Assembly: GCA_021442155.1 (NCBI GenBank)
Contig: CM038215.1
Location: 1,698,976 to 1,762,975 of the forward strand
From: Cymbidium sinense
Lineage: Eukaryota; Streptophyta; Magnoliopsida; Asparagales; Orchidaceae
Direction of reading: 5' to 3'
Length of the DNA stretch: 64,000 nucleotides
The notes below the pieces were generated by a model. It did no database searches. It saw only the letters and a list, made by a program, of their open reading frames with translations, and was not told the origin of the DNA. Every line of letters begins with the position of its first letter. Position 1 is the first letter of the stretch. This document shows positions 22,204-34,114 of the stretch, in pieces. The position numbers were made by a program, and so were the translations under genes.

Positions 22204-22530
22204 TCACAAACTATAACAATCGCTCTTTCACAAGAGAGCTCTTCGTGTCGACTACCACTCCTCAAATAGGAAATTATTAAATATCATAAACTAAGAATCC
22301 ACTCATCCACATGAATCCATTATGAGTCACTCTTAAATTTTGCTAAACCCTAGTAGAAGGGCGATAAAGACTCATGGGTGAATAAAAAATTATACAGATC
22401 ACTTGATCTCAATCGAAACCACATCTTAATAGCTTTGTTAGGGAGTGGATCAAAGAAAGATAAAAAATAGTTCAAATAAATCAATACTTTGTTAAATTCA
22501 TTTTCAAATAAAAAAATCAAGCCTTTGTTA

Positions 22531-22824
22531 GGGTGTATTTGAGACAGCTTTTTGGTTGGTTTGCTTTTCAGAAAATAGCCAGAAAGCAAAGCACCTTCGT
22601 TTGGCTACCAATTTTTTGGCTATTTTTTAGAAAGTTTTGTCATGAAAAAGTTGTTTTGAGAACCAAAACTGTTAGAGTGTGATGGTTGTCAGAAAGTTGA
22701 TTTTTGAATATTTCAAAATGAAAACTATTTGTAAGACACGCAGCAACTTTTTTAAAAAGTTATTTTCTCCACAACAGCTTTATAATCAGCTTTTCAAAAA
22801 ACTACAGCTGCCCCAAATATACCC
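22531..22824. mobile_element. Harbinger-like (Tourist-type) MITE with TTA duplication
   Basis: 294 bp. It starts gggtgtatttgagacagct and ends agctgccccaaatataccc; the complement of the end reads gggtatatttggggcagct. The TIRs therefore match at most positions. TTA flanks it on both sides (22528-22530 and 22825-22827). Inner parts also pair (ttttggttggtttgctttt against aaaagctgatt), so it may fold into a long hairpin. No coding capacity. Confidence 0.78.
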
Positions 22825-23442
22825 TTAATCTCACATGCCTTAACACTTAGAAAGGTCAGCAAACAACAAGTTTAATAAGAGGCATAGCTTGATGTTTCTA
22901 TAAATAAGCTATATATGAGCATATGCCCATCCTCTTTGAACCAGAAATTTCCATTCGTTCACTGTACAGATATTTTGTATTCAATAATACCCAAAATTTC
23001 AGAAAAAAAAAAAAAAAAGAATACAAGTTCTCCTAAAATTTATACCAACTTTTCACATAACTAGAAAATGACTATAACATATTTTCATAAAATTCTGCTA
23101 TACATTTCATTTCAATCATTTTAATATTTAGAAGTATATATATAACAACAAGTTTTATCTCACTACGTGAGGTCGGCTGCATGAATCCTTCTTCTCCATT
23201 GTGTCATATTAAGTATCAAATTCTCATTTAAATTTAATAAAATAAGATCATTTTTATACTTCCTAAGAAAAGGTCTTACACCTCTCCTAACTAGGTTATC
23301 AGATGGCCGACGTTTTATGTGACCAAACCATCTCTCTCAAATTTTATCTATCACTATAGCTACTCCAACTTTTTCTCATATATATTTATTTCATATTTCG
23401 TCTATATGTGTCAAGACACTCATCCACCTGAGCATCCTCATC

Positions 23443-23754
23443 TCAACAACACTTAATTTTATGCTTCTTTTTTATTGGCCAACATTCTACGCCGTAAAGT
23501 ATTACAAGTCTCACCACAATCATATAAAATTTTACCTTAAGTCTAAACGATACTTTTCTATCACACAACAGACCCAATGCATTCCTCCACTTCAACCATT
23601 CAACTTGAACTTTACTAATAACATCCCCATCTATTTCACCATCAATTTGAACAATATACCCTAGAAATCTAAAACATTCATTCTTTTTAATGGCTTGATC
23701 ACCCATTATCACAACCCCACCGCTAGATCTTCTACGACTAAGAGCACACTCCAT
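23443..23754 (-). pseudogene. LINE C reverse transcriptase C-terminal fragment
   Basis: The longest clean frame of this copy is 103 residues, with CFRFLGYIVQIDGEIDGDVI and LKWRNALGLLCDRKVSF, then VVRLVILYGVECWPIKKKHK. The corresponding region of LINE A is 17309-17600. The LYG-ECWP motif is the usual block after the RT thumb in RTE elements. The frame ends before the LRWFGH block, which is shifted. Confidence 0.85.
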
Positions 23755-24673
23755 TTATTCGATTTTATATCCCCTCAAATGAAAGTCTTTAGACTCTAAG
23801 GTTGACTTCCATAATTCAAGTTTCTCTTGAACTTTCTCTAGTCTTATCAATAAGAAGAATATCATCTAAATCTCCTATAAATGTCTTGTAAGAACATCTA
23901 TAACTAAAGCAAAAAAAAAAATATGAGCATAAAGCGGATCATTGATGTAATCCAACTGAAATAGAAAAATATTTGGTCAATCATCCTTGTGTTTGAACAC
24001 AAGTAACAACTATAGCATACATATCATTAATGGCTTGAATATAAGCAACATTAATTCTTGTTTTTTCTAGAACTCTCCAAAGCACATCTCTTGTTGAAGA
24101 TCCTCCTTACTCTCTCTATACTGCTTCATCAAACCTCTCGACAAATGTATAGCATCCATAGTAGATCAGCCCGAGATGAAATCAAACTAGTTTTGAGAAG
24201 CTTTTATATCATGTCGTAATATATACTCAATTACTCTCTCCCACAATTTTAATGTATGGCACATCAACTTAATTCTTCTATAATTTGCATACTCATGTGC
24301 ATAACCTTTATTCTTAAAAATAAGAACCAACAAATTATTTCTCCACCCATCTTACATCTTTTTAGTTTTTAAAATAATATTAAAAGATTAGTAAACCAAA
24401 CTCCTAAACATTTTCACACTTCTCTTAGAATATCATCAAGTACTACTATTTTTTCACGTTTCATTTTTTTTAAAGCCTCTCCAACTTTGATTTTATTAAT
24501 ATGTCAATAAAAATAAAAATTTCTATTTACATTTAGAGTACTAAGGTTTGTTAAAGTCACATATATTCTCACAACCATCATTAGAAAGTTTATCAAAATA
24601 TCTTATATTGAATATCCACTTCTAAGAAAAGTATTTTTTGCTCTTATCCATAATACACTTCACTTGAACAAAA

Positions 24674-25126
24674 GGGCTGTTTGGTTGACTTTTCATTCCT
24701 TTTTCAGTGGAAAAAAAAAATTATCCTATTTGGTTGATTGAAAAAGAAATGCAAAATAAAATTTCAATGCATTTCTTTTTTATTCTATAGTTCAAATTCA
24801 GTGAAAAAAGATTTCGACTGATTTGGGCAATTGTACTTTACACCAGTCGGTGAAAAGTTATTGTCATCATCATCTACTACCATTGTATCGTCGACCACCA
24901 ACATAGCGTTGTTATCGACCATTGTGGACTGTCGCTCCCCACAATTGGAGACCACTTTTGAAATTTATATTACTTATACTTGGGCTCAAACCAAACATCA
25001 AAAATAAAATTCTTGAATTTGATTTACATCTATCAAAACAATCACAAAGTATTTCAAATACATTGCATTCATTTAACATTGCATTCCTTTTGCACTGCAT
25101 TCATTTTTCAGTCAATGAAATAGCCC
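24674..25126. mobile_element. MITE inserted in LINE C
   Basis: 453 bp with terminal repeats gggctgtttggttgac and, complemented from the right end, gggctatttcattgactg. LINE D reads straight across the equivalent point (cttgaactaaatctttac), which defines the insertion. Flanks aaa and taa suggest a 3-bp duplication with one change. A related left half occurs at 56392-56600. The inner region contains gtcgtcgaccacca-like text. The superfamily is probably Harbinger. Confidence 0.7.
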
Positions 25127-25243
25127 TAAAATCTTTATTTCTTCTATCTTCATGCTTGGCTAACTTATACATATATCTTCATCATCTTTAAAATCTAATT
25201 TATTATATAAATCACTAAATATTGAATTCTTAGCATCACCTAT

Positions 25244-26242
25244 TTAAATATAATATAACTATTAATTAACTATAATATTCTAAGAATATTTTAAGAATAT
25301 TCATATCTTAGTCTTATCTCATCTCCCTAATCCTTATCCATTAAAAAGATGTGAATGGGAGTCTCGAGTAAGGAAACCAAAGAAGAAAAAAAGAGAGAAG
25401 GAGAAGGGGAAAAGAAAAAGAAGAGGAGGAAAGAAGAGAGGGAGGAGACGAAAAGAAAGAGAGAAGGAAAAATGTGAAAAGCTAGAAATTCAGATAAAGA
25501 ATTTGATTTTTTACTTTTTTTCATAAATCGAGTTAATAGTTGTAGATAAAAATCTAATTTTTCATCTTTCATTTTTATATTGACTTGATTTCAACCTAGT
25601 AGACTTCCAATACTTGAATGAGGAGGAATTCTTTTAAAATAAAAATATTATTTTGAGGTAAACTATTTTATTTTTAAATTATAATTTAGGTATTGGTAAT
25701 AAATTAAGCAAATCATTATTTTTAACTTGTTTACAAAAAAAACAAGATGTTAGTAAGATAAAAATAAGAAAATTCTCCTTGAGAAATATTCTATAAGTGA
25801 GTCGATGAGATAAGATACCAATCTCTTAGACATGAACCAAATAATTCATAAGTGCGATATCAATTATAAATATTTCATAATATAATGTATAGTAAAACAT
25901 CACAATGTAGACTTTTATTATATTTTCTTAGCATATGTTAAAGCAGGGCGATTATTAATAAATGCATATATATGTTAAACATCTAAAAAGGCCTAAGATA
26001 ATGTGCTATAAATAAAAAAAGTTGTGTGATACATATAGCAGATGATGATGGCATGTGCAGAAGAGGTAGACGAGCTAATGGGATAGGCCTCAGCAGGGGC
26101 TAAAAGGGGGTTCATGACTTCTTAAAATTGATGTATTACGATCCAACTTTAAAGTGAGGGGCTAATAAATGATTGGCTAATAGACTAGGTGACGACTTAA
26201 TATTATGAACAAGCCAAAATTTATATCATAATGCATTAAACA
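25244..26242. other. Intergenic DNA with a purine tract
   Basis: A nearly pure A/G tract lies at about 25376-25475 (gaagaaaaaaagagagaagg style). The 81-codon minus-strand frame there merely reads it as Leu/Phe/Ser. The rest is AT-rich and unassigned. A somewhat GC-richer patch at 26040-26180 has no recognisable motif. Confidence 0.55.
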
Positions 26243-27189
26243 TATACTAGAGCTGTTACTTGTGTCCAAACACAAGGAGGATTGACAAAATATTTTCCTA
26301 TTTCAGTTGGATTACATCAAGGATCAACATTAAGCCCTTATCTTTTTACTTTAGTTATGGATGTTCTTACGAGGCATTTACAAGAAGATGTACCTTGGTG
26401 TATGCTTTTTTGATGACATTCTTCTTGTTGATAAGACTAGAGGGAGTCCAATGAAACTTGAATTATGGAGGTCAACTTTAGAGTCTAAAGGTTTTAGTTT
26501 AAGTAGATCTAAACTGAATATATGGAATGTAATTTTAGTTGTAGAAGTTTTAGTGATAGTGTTGTGACTTTAGGTGATCAAGTCATTAATAAGAGTGGCG
26601 ATTGAGATATTTAGGCTCTATTGTTCAAAATGATGGTGAAATAGATGGAGATGTTATTAGTAGATTCAAGTTGGATGGTTGAAGTGGAGGAATGTATGTC
26701 GGCTATTATGTGATAGAAAAGTTCCACTTAAACTTAAGGGAAAATTTTATAAGATGGTGGTAAGACGCAATGACTTATGGTGCGAATGTTGGCCAATAAA
26801 AGAAGCATAAGACTAAGTTAAGTGTTAGAGATGAGGATGCTTAGGTGGATGAGTGGCTTTACCCTTAGAGATAGAATGCAAAATGAGTATGTTGGAAAAA
26901 AGTTAGAGTAGCTCGTGGTAGATAAGATTAGAGAATTGCCTTAGATGGTTTGGCCACATAAAGCGTCTAGTCCAGATGATTAGGAGAGTAGATGCATTAG
27001 ATTTGCCTTATGTTAAGAAAGGTAGAGGTAAACCTAAAAAGACTTGGTTAAGATGTATAAAAAATGATCTTAGTATACTTGAATTAGATGAGAATTTGAC
27101 ACATAATATGACACAATGGAGACGAAGGATTCATGTAGCCGACCCCACCTAGTGGGATTAAGACTTGTTGTTGTTGTTGTTGTTGTTGT
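26243..27189 (+). mobile_element. LINE B, RTE-type, 5'-truncated
   Basis: Similarity to LINE A starts at atactagagctgttacttgt and runs to a (TTG)n tail ending at 27189. It encodes the RT from the middle of the palm onward. Visible blocks: ARRIDKIFSYFSWITSRIN-like shifted text, [15 protein letters not shown] (the Ala of FADD is lost to a deletion at about 26409), and later LRWFGHIKR. At least ten frame-disrupting indels. No clear duplication is found, perhaps because of later changes at the left edge. Confidence 0.85.
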
Positions 27190-28339
27190 ATTCTTTTCTA
27201 GATAAATATACTTACAACATATGATTGTCCCTGTTCATAAGACTTTTATTCTTTTAAGATTAATGCACTATATTAATCATGCCTATAATATTTCATGTTA
27301 GTTCGAAAGACCAACAAGCATATTATCACTTCTTATTCATATATTTTGAATCACGTGCTAAAGTTATTTATCAAACTGAGCTTCTAGCTCTCGAGATATT
27401 ATGTTGATAATTATTTTAGGCAAGAGAAAAAAAGCAAGCATAGCCACAATAAAGTGACCAAATTTATTTTGAATCCTAGAGTTTGATGTACAATTTGATA
27501 GTAATATAAAAGAAAAAATATTTGTGATGTAAATTAAGGATGTATAAATTTATGAAGTTTTTTAGAAGCTATGTATCATATTTTGATGATTTAAATCATA
27601 CATGCTTCTGTATTAACGACTTTGATGAATCTAACTGGATGATCATGAAAATGTAGAAAAAATATTATGACGATCTAGACAAAGTAACTATCTTCTCACT
27701 AGACCCTAATGAAGAAGTCAGGATGAGTATAAATACATAATGTATCCAATTAAATTGTCTACCTCTAAGATGAAGTCAAAATAGAGCATGATTAAAAGTG
27801 ACATTATAACAAAATTTTGAATTATAATTGATAACAAGTATAATTAAAATAGGAATAAAATTAAATTCATGCATATATATATATATATATATATACTTGA
27901 CGAAATGCTAGAAAGAATGAGTTGTGAACCATCCAGGTCAAAAACAGAAATACAAATACATGCTGAATATAATTATAACATAAGTGTTATCCTGAAATAA
28001 ATGAGAAAGTCAAACCCAATAAGCTACATGATATTGTAAAATTAATCTCTCAGGAGAGTCATCTACAAGTGGTGGATTGAGATTTGAGTTTGATATTAAG
28101 GTAGATCAGCACTTAAGAATATGTCAGGCTTTTAGGCCACCAACATTCAAGAGGGCAAGGGATCTAACTATTACTAAAGACTAATTGGAAAAAAAAAATT
28201 ACGATATGATTTGCCCTAATAATAAAAAAATACTATTAGTCACTTCTATTGTAGAGGGAGAAGCAGAGAGATAGTGGTAAGCATAGTAACGTGAGAAGTT
28301 TGAAATGAGCCCTCTATTAACATTTTTTTTTAAGTGCTC
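27190..28339. other. AT-rich DNA, no gene recognised
   Basis: Holds a TA microsatellite at 27874-27895. Some of the stretch just before 28340 may be the 5' part of the Tekay-like element, but I could not find its LTR or primer binding site. Confidence 0.5.
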
Positions 28340-28369
28340 TATTAATAATTAATTGAGATGATTTTGTTA

Positions 28370-28850
28370 GTGTTCAAAGAACGATTCATTCCATCATCAA
28401 CAAGGCTAGCATTGCAAGATAAATTTTTCAACTTAACTCAAGGATCAAGAAATGTAATACGGTATGAAACAAAATTCACATCATTATCCAGATATACTAT
28501 TCACTATGTCAACACTCAAAAGAAGAAATATCATTGATTTTTAAGAGGTTTAAGAGATCAAATGAGGCTGTTCCTAGCACCATTTGATATAAATAAGTTT
28601 ATAGGCCTAATAAAAAGAGCTAGAAGAATTGAAAATGAGTTGAATTTTTTCAAATAATGTTGGGAAGAACAATTAAGTAAAAGAAAGAATTTTGAGAAAA
28701 ATGATAGTTTTAAAAAAAAAAATTTAGATTTTGATAACAGAAGTAAACGTAGTCTGATAAATTATATAGTGAACAGTGTGGAGAGAGACATTCTAGGTAT
28801 TGTATTTTTGGTTTTGAGAAACGCTACATGTGAAGAAGTTGGACACCGCA
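28370..28850 (+). pseudogene. Tekay-like gag with zinc knuckle
   Basis: The text has FKERFIPSSTRLALQDKFFN, LTQGSRNVIRYETKFTSLSR, then FLRGLRDQMRLFLAPFDINK and LIKRARRIENELNFF. This is the family's capsid order. At about 28773-28804 comes QCGERHSRYC, a worn CCHC zinc knuckle missing its first cysteine pair in frame. Stops interrupt at several points. Confidence 0.7.
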
Positions 28851-28970
28851 AGATAGATTATCCCATAGACAAGAGAAATAGCAAGCTACCAAGGTATCAG
28901 GAACAAGCTCAATAAAAAAATTGGAAGGTAATAATAAATCAAGTAAGACTCAATTCTATGAAAAGCCACA

Positions 28971-29017
<47 letters not shown>

Positions 29018-29029
29018 GTGTATATATAT

Positions 29030-29074
<45 letters not shown>
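28971..29074. repeat. (TG)n(TA)n microsatellite inside Tekay relic
   Basis: About 100 bases of TG then TA repeats with two brief interruptions. It lies between the gag knuckle and the protease remains, where it has expanded within the dead element. Confidence 0.9.
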
Positions 29075-29075
<1 letters not shown>

Positions 29076-29199
29076 TTTAAAGAACAAGATTAATCAAACA
29101 ATGGAAGTAAGAGTTTTTGCATCACACCTCAAAAGGCTAAAGAACAAGAAATGGTTACAAATACACTTTTAGTTTCAATCAACACTTTTATATTTGAAA

Positions 29200-31540
29200 C
29201 GATTTTCTACTAATCTATCGATTGAGATTGTATATTTTATACTTAAATTATGTGTTATACTATCATATTGAGATAACATGTATGCAAATAGAAAAGGCAT
29301 CATTACATAGATATCCATGGTAGAAAATTAATAGCAGAATAAATTGTGATACTTAAAATAACTTTTGATGTAATTCTAGGAATGAACTGGTTAGTTAAAC
29401 ACTTCACCACAATTTAATTTGTCTAATGAGAAATAATTTTACATTTCTTGTGATAAAAAAGTGGTGTCTTCCCTAATAATCAGTGTGTTAAGAATTGAAA
29501 AGTATTTGATAAGTGGTAAATTGATATTCTTGGCAAAGATTAACGTGGTGAACAATGATATAAAACCATTAAAAAATATCATAGTTATAGAATTTCTTAA
29601 TATACTCACTAAAGAATTACCTAGATTACCTCCTGAAAGAAAAGTTGGAATTGTAATTAAAATATAGCCAGGAAAATTAACTGTCTAGATTATCTTACAG
29701 AATGGATCCTAAAAAATTACAATAATTAAATATCAATTGAAAGAATTTATGGATAAGGAATTAATTAAACCAAGTACTTCACCTTAAAGTAAACATGTAC
29801 TTCTCGTTAAGAAGAAAGATGGATATATGAAAATATGCATTGATTATAAAAAGTTGAATAAGGTGACAACAAAAAACAAAAATCCATTGCCGAAGATGGA
29901 TAATTATTTGGTCATTTAAAAGAATGCTATTGTATTCTCTAAAATAGATTTGAGATTCAAATATCATCAAATTAAAATTAAGAAAGCAGATATAATCAAG
30001 ACTGTTTTTGGAATCAGATATGGTGACTTTGAATTTCTAGTCATGTTGTTTGGTATGACGAATGCTCCTATTATTTTTATAAAATTGATGAGTCAAATTT
30101 TCAAAGACTATATAAATTAGTTTGTAAATATTTTTATTGATGATATTTGATACATCTTAAAGCTAATGAAGATTACGTTCAACATTTAAGAATAGTTTTG
30201 AGATCATTGAGACAAATCAATTATAAACAAAAATTTTAAAATATGACATATCATAAGTGAAGGAATTTCAGTAGATTTTTAAAAAGCAAAAGTTATATTA
30301 GAATTTCCTACACCAACAAATATCATAGAGGTTCGTAGTTTTATAGATTTAGTTGATTATTATAGAAATTTGTTAAAGAATTTTCACAGATAGATAGTTT
30401 TGTTAAAGATAATAAAAGAATATTATATTTGAATTGACTGTAGAATATGAGAATAGCTCTCGAGAATATAAAAAGCATATAACTTCTATACCAACATTAT
30501 ATATTCCATCAGGGGTGAAAGATTTCAAATTTACCGAGATGCATCTTTGAAAGGATTATAATATGTTTTAATGCAAAATAGAAAAATAATTATCAATGCA
30601 TCAACACAGTTGAAGCCTATGAAAAAAATCATACAACTCATGATTTAGAGCTACCAGCTATTGTATTGCATTAAAAATTTAGAGACACTATTTATATGAG
30701 ATGAAATATGAATTTTTTACTAATCATCAGTCTTAAATATATATTTACATAAAAAGAATTAAAATTAAGACAATAAAGATGGGTGAATTGATTAAACATT
30801 ATCGATTGATATACAATATTGTCATGCAAAAGTAAGTGTGTTAGTCGGATTTTTGAGTAGCAAGTCTACAGGTATTGCAAGCTAGATGATTACTCAAAGA
30901 GTCCGAGCTAATTAAAAAAATGGATGCTCTAATTAGAGGTAAGAAGAATCAACGATACTAAAATTTTACATCTAATTATAGTAAAACCAACCTTAGAAGA
31001 TAGAATTAAAGAAGCACAAAAAGATAGCAGTGAGTATTAAAAGCTAATTAAGTTCAGTCAGGAAAGAGACAAGATCATACTATTAATGAACAAGATATGA
31101 TTTAAAATAAGTAGCATTTGTAGATACCAAGTGATTCTAATTTGAGGCAAAAAATTTTACAGAAATATCATCACTCAAGCTACACTATTCATCCATATAG
31201 TACCAAAATATATAAGGAATGAAGAAAGATGTTAACGATGTATCTAAGTGTGAAAATCAGATTATGAAAGCTAAATATCAAAGATCTAATGAACTATCGC
31301 AGTCATTACCTATTCTTATTGAGTGGAAGTGAGAAGAGATTGCCACAAAATTTGTTATCAGATTTTTCCAAATCTATATAGGGTCATGATAGCATTTAGG
31401 TGATAATTGACTAAATCCACTCACTTATTGCCTATCAAGCCTATATATTCAACTGATTTGTTAGCCAAACTGTATGTGAAGGAAATTATCAGACTGTCAG
31501 ACTATATGTTAGAGTGAAAGCAATTATATCAAATAGTTGG
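29200..31540 (+). pseudogene. Tekay-like pol (protease, RT, RNase H, part of integrase)
   Basis: Protease remains: FDVILGMNWLVKHFTTI (29360-29415). Linker: LPRLPPERKVG (29620-29650). [62 protein letters not shown]; the YxDD region is worn to FIDDI (30132-30150). RNase H: KNHTTHDLELPAIVLH, then LKYIFT-KELKLRQ-RW. Integrase fragment: HLLPIKPIYSTDLLAKLYVK (31423-31490). Frequent stops throughout; every catalytic block is damaged. Confidence 0.75.
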
Positions 31541-31743
31541 ATGATTTATTTTTAACTTATGAAAAACCATTTATAAAAGTTTGGATACAAAATTATATCT
31601 CAATACACCAAATTCCATTAAGAAGATTCCTACAAAATTTTAATGAGATTCTACAAGCAAATCTTACATTAGTAAAAAGACTTTGTTGTAAGGAGGGGCA
31701 AAAGGTGATCATGAAAAAAAAATTAAAAATAATTTATAATTGA
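31537..31743 (+). pseudogene. Tekay-like pol C-terminal remnant
   Basis: LTYEKPFIKVWIQNYISI fits the segment that precedes the chromodomain in Tekay elements. It follows the EIIRL integrase block after only about 45 bases, so the intervening catalytic core appears deleted. It ends before the putative polypurine tract. The resemblance is moderate. Confidence 0.45.
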
Positions 31744-32427
31744 TTACAAGAAAAATAGAAATCTTTAAAAAAGGCTAGCTCATAAAAAGCAAAAAAAAAA
31801 GTAATTAGTGGCTTCTTTTTTTTGTGATTGAAGAATCTGGTGTGATATAATAGATACCACCTAAAAGTTCATCCCTCCTAGACAAGAATTATGTAAACTT
31901 GAAAGCACTCTTCACATCTCCACAAAGCATTTTTGGATGGCGTTTGTAGCATGAGGATAAGACTTAGTGACACCATTATTGATTAAACAAGGTGTGAAAG
32001 AAAAAAACATGGTTAAGGAGAAAGAAGGAAACCAAAGATGGAGAGATTTTATGCAGTTAGATTTGCATGGGTTAGAATCAATTGAAGGGCGGGTCGGGAA
32101 AGGACAGGGGGCCGAAACTCCCACTGCCGCTTCACGTTACCTTCACAAACGGCAAAAATCTCAATACGGAAGTATTAAGGGGTGGTAGGGTCAGAAGCTG
32201 CTGGTTTGGGATCTGAATACTTCTTGATGTTGAGTGCTCAGCGGCACGTGTAAGAAATAGCAGTACAATAGTGGGAAAACATCAACCTGAGATGAAAACA
32301 AAGTCAACCGCCTTCGTGATGACTCAAGGAATGGATGCTACTCCTCGATTCAAGCAAGATATAGATTCACCACTTAATTAAACAGGAGATTCACCTCCAA
32401 AAGGAGAAAACATAGGGAAAATAGTCC

Positions 32428-32438
32428 CTACCATGTCT
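32428..32438. repeat. Left target-site duplication of LINE F (11 bp)
   Basis: ctaccatgtct, repeated exactly at 33925-33935. The undisturbed right LTR reads ctctaaaatgtctaaagc at the same site (about 40115-40132). Confidence 0.88.
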
Positions 32439-33924
32439 CAACAACAACAACAACAACAACAGCAACAAGCCTTTATCCCACTAAGTGGGGTCGGCTATAT
32501 GATTCCTTCGTCTCTATTGTGTCCTATTATGTGTCAAATTATCATTTAATTCAAGTATACTAAGATCATTTTTTATACATCTTAACCAAGTCTTTTAGGT
32601 CTATACCTTTCTTAACATGAGGCAAATCTGCATCTCTCTCTGGGTCATTGGACGACGCTTTATGTGGCCAAACCATCTAAGGCAACTCTCTCTAATCTTA
32701 TATGTCCGAGTTACTCCAACTTTTTTCCAACATACTCATTTAGCATTTTATCTCTAAGAGTAAAGCCACTCATCCACGAGCATCCTCATCTCTGTAACAC
32801 TTAACTTAGTCTTATGTTTCTCTTTTATTGGCCAACATTATGCACCATAAGTCATTGCAGTCTTACCACCATCTTATAAAATTTTCCTTAAGTTTAAGTG
32901 GAACTTTTCTATCACACAACAGGCATGCATTCCTCCACTTCAACCATCCAACTTGAATTCTACTAATAACATCTACATCTATTTCACCATCATTTTGAAC
33001 AATAGAGCCTAAATATCTAAGCTCACTCTTATTAATGACTTGTTCACCTAATGTCACACAACTATCACTAAAACTTCTACAACTAAAATTACACTCCATA
33101 TATTAGTTTTAGATCTACTTAAATGAAAACCTTTAGACTCTAATGTTGACCTCCATAATTCAAGTTTCTCTTGGCCCTCTCTAGTCTTATCAACAAGAAG
33201 AATGTCATCAGCAAAAAGCATACACCAAGGTACATCTTCCTATAAATGCCTAGTAAGAACATCCATAACTAAAGCAAAAGGATAAGGGCTTAAAGCTAAT
33301 CCTTAATGTAATCCAATTGAAATGGGAAAATATTTTGTCAATCCTCCTTGTGTTTGGCGACAAGTAATAGCTCTAATATACATATCCTTAATGACTTGAA
33401 TATAACCAATATTAACTCATTTCTGTTCTAGAACTCTCCAAAGAACATCTCTTGAAACTTTATCATAATTCATAAGTTTTCTCTAAATTAATAAATATCA
33501 TATGTAAATCATCCTTACTTTCTCTATACTTCTCCATCAAACCTCTTAACAAATGTATAGCATTCATAGTAGATCTACAGCATGAAACCAAGCGATTGTG
33601 AGAAACTTTTGTATCACATGCTTTATGCTCAATTACTCTCTCCCATAATTTTAATGTATGACACATTAACTTAATTCCTCATAATTTGCACACTCTTGTG
33701 CATCACCTTTATTCTTAAATATATGAACCAACAAACTCTTTCTCCACTCATGGCATCTTTTAGTCTTTAAAATGACATTAAAAGATTTGTGAGCCAAGAA
33801 ATTCCTTGATCTCCTAAACATTTACATACTTCTTGGAATATCATCGTCCTACTTTCCACATTTCATTTTCTTTAAAGTTTCTCTAACTTCAGATTTACTA
33901 ATACGACGATAAAAATAAAATTCT
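32439..33924 (-). mobile_element. LINE F, RTE-type, inserted in the LTR
   Basis: Plus-strand start caacaacaac is the complement of the TTG tail. RT coding text on the minus strand then runs to 33924, where the copy is truncated in the N-terminal RT region (FYFYRRISKSEVRETLKKMK). About 1.49 kb. Clear blocks: [14 protein letters not shown] (uninterrupted equivalent of the Tat target site in LINE A), [20 protein letters not shown], and RYLGSIVQNDGEIDVDVISR. Several single-base deletions break the frame. Clean 11-bp duplications flank it. Confidence 0.9.
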
Positions 33925-34106
33925 CTACCATGTCTAAAGCTGAACCCTAAAACACATAAAGAAGTATTTAAAATAATTGAACCAGGTTTATGAAAGGGGG
34001 TCGAACCAGTCCATCCTTGGTTTAATTGAATCGGTTCAAGGGTCACAAAGGACGTCCCCATCTTCTGCACGTAGAAGATCGCATACGCAATTCCCAATTC
34101 ACGTCA

Positions 34107-34114
34107 TTCTCCTC
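34107..34114 (-). other. Polypurine tract of chromovirus-like element
   Basis: ttctcctc on the plus strand, gaggagaa on the element strand, directly abutting the 3' LTR. It follows within a few bases of the predicted pol stop. Confidence 0.7.

Larger units (their letters stand above)
23152..25243 (-). mobile_element. LINE C, RTE-type, minus strand, carrying a MITE
   Basis: Begins on the plus strand with acaacaag, the complement of the CTTGTTGT tail, then the complement of the conserved 3' end (gtcggctgcatgaatccttc). Codons for QVEWLKWRNALGLLCDRKVS and related RT C-terminal text follow. Similarity to LINE D (59238-62110) runs to about 25243, broken only by the 453-bp MITE at 24674-25126. Many indels; no endonuclease part. 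No clear target duplication found. Confidence 0.85.
28340..31740 (+). mobile_element. Degenerate Del/Tekay-type chromovirus relic
   Basis: Gag, zinc knuckle, protease, RT, RNase H and integrase parts appear in order on the plus strand. All are riddled with stops and transitions toward A/T. The protein phrases fit the Tekay (Del) clade of Ty3/gypsy chromoviruses. A tract aaggaggggcaaaagg at about 31690-31706 may be the polypurine tract. No LTR pair could be recognised, and the integrase core is partly deleted. It is much more decayed than the Tat or CRM-like elements and so is probably older. Confidence 0.75.
31968..34106 (-). repeat. 3' LTR of chromovirus-like element, split by a LINE
   Basis: Matches 39687-40335 at 31968-32438 and 33936-34106. 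Without the LINE and one copy of its 11-bp duplication it is about 642 bases against 649 for the other LTR. Shared phrases include ggaaaccaaag, ggagaaaacat and ttgaaccaggtttatgaaag. The two LTRs are moderately diverged. Confidence 0.88.

Noticed and set aside
22350..22589. 79-codon minus-strand frame near a MITE as a gene
   Set aside because: It runs into the MITE at 22531 and has no motif.
25327..25572. Minus-strand 81-codon frame rich in Ser, Phe and Leu
   Set aside because: It is a translation of a purine tract; no signal peptide or domain logic holds up.
33849..34097. 82-codon minus-strand frame as a single gene
   Set aside because: It crosses the junction of LTR and LINE F, so it is a chance fusion of two elements.
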